From contig CAAGIR010000117.1 in the NCBI GenBank assembly GCA_900769975.1, positions 1-5,951 of the forward strand: a stretch of DNA of 5,951 bases. Direction: 5' to 3'. The stretch is from Spirochaetia bacterium (lineage in GTDB: Bacteria; Spirochaetota; Spirochaetia; Treponematales; Treponemataceae). The position numbers and the translations under genes were made by a program. The notes under the pieces were generated by a model. It was not told where the DNA came from. It searched no databases and worked only from the letters and a program-made list of their open reading frames with translations. Of this stretch, positions 5,685-5,951 are shown piece after piece (within the stretch, counting starts at the first letter, position 1; the number at the start of each line of letters is the position of its first letter).

Positions 5685-5846
5685 TTAGCAAGCATCTCTT
5701 TCCCAGTCGCCTTTCACAGCTCGCCTGTCGGCTCGGTCGATAACTATGCCACGAAACAAAAAATCACCTTTCCAACATAAATACCCCAGCCATTTCGTGT
5801 CATAGTTGCGACTCCCGCTAACGCGGGCCTGTTCAAGCCTCGGCAC
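5685..5846 (-). CDS. Doubtful 53-codon small open frame in GC-richer segment
   Basis: A frame open from 5876 to a TAA at 5685 has a GTG at 5846 preceded by AGGGG with about 7-base spacing. The 53-residue product includes YDTKWLGYLCWKGDFLFRGI and ends in KGDWERDAC. It is rich in charged and aromatic residues and has two cysteines. Base composition is richer in G and C than the neighbouring genes, and part of the frame is an inverted repeat (5736-5812), so it may be a non-coding repeat that happens to be open. I do not recognise a protein family. It ends 4 bases from the stop of the convergent prepilin peptidase gene. Confidence 0.25.
   Translation of the reverse strand: MPRLEQARVSGSRNYDTKWLGYLCWKGDFLFRGIVIDRADRRAVKGDWERDAC
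5736..5812. repeat. Long imperfect inverted repeat downstream of the prepilin peptidase
   Basis: The left arm 5736-5756 and right arm 5793-5812 pair in blocks: GTCG with CGAC, AACTATG with CATAGTT, and CACGAAA with TTTCGTG. That gives 18 paired bases interrupted by one 1x2 and one 1x1 internal mismatch, around a 36-base loop. A further small hairpin, CCCGC-TAAC-GCGGG, follows just to the right (within 5814-5828). No T-tract follows, so it is not an ordinary terminator. The regular mismatches recall folded recombination sites, but the integron consensus is not met. Confidence 0.7.
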
Positions 5847-5951
5847 GCCGGATCCCCTAATATGTTGTGTCTTCTGTCAAGAATAAAAATCAGATAAGAT
5901 CATTCGGCAATTTACCACTCTAATATTCTTGGATCATGAATAAATCATGCC
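5847..5951. other. Right-edge intergenic stretch, no supported gene
   Basis: No coding frame with a credible start is visible on either strand. A TTGACA on the minus strand (5880-5875) lacks a suitably spaced -10 box. A short CATGA-ATAAA-TCATG palindrome lies at 5935-5949. Otherwise nothing is recognised before the window ends. Confidence 0.4.

Noticed and set aside
5736..5812. Integron attC-like recombination site
   Set aside because: The mismatched stem is suggestive, but the outer RYYYAAC/GTTRRRY core sites are not present and no cassette array or integrase is visible.

Overview
The window looks like the chromosome of a low-GC spirochaete, most likely a commensal Treponema. This rests on the AT-rich genes, on the gene set (a SAM-binding MetH-activation-like protein and a NusG-domain-II/Gx pair) and on the style of the GC-rich, hairpin-forming intergenic repeats. 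It is an inference from protein and repeat style, not a database match. No rRNA, tRNA, CRISPR array, transposase or phage gene is visible.

Layout. Positions 1-329 are non-coding and built from repeats: a nearly palindromic element cut by the left edge (1-96), a poly-A/poly-T inverted repeat (124-157), and a second, half-length copy of the first element (208-293) that ends just before the ribosome binding site of gene 1. Gene 1 (330-1151, +) is a PF06541-type membrane protein ('putative ABC transporter permease'). Next comes a GC-rich repeat-like spacer (about 1167-1290) and a good sigma70-type promoter (1325-1353) driving a phosphoglucomutase/phosphomannomutase (1397-2896, +). A second GC-rich hairpin element (2910-3020) separates it from a convergent minus-strand cluster.

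The minus-strand cluster reads from right to left: a NusG-domain-II membrane-anchored protein (5170-4799), a Gx-family membrane protein with an apparent EcfT-like second half (4815-3748, overlapping the previous gene by 17 bases), and a vitamin-B12-dependent methionine synthase activation-domain-like protein (3675-3025). Divergent from the cluster, across 85 bp, is a minimal GxGD prepilin peptidase (5256-5681, +). Both divergent genes lack a clear Shine-Dalgarno and have a -10-like hexamer ending exactly 7 nt before the start codon, so leaderless transcripts are possible. The last 270 bases (5682-5951) hold a GC-richer segment with a long imperfect inverted repeat and a 63-codon open frame on the minus strand. 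No further gene can be supported there.

How the genes work together: the NusG-II and Gx genes are translationally overlapping and probably form one membrane unit. The mutase is a stand-alone sugar-phosphate enzyme. The other genes are not obviously linked by pathway. No clear new defence or mobile system is present. The most unusual content is the modular hairpin repeat family between the genes and the Gx/EcfT-like fusion.
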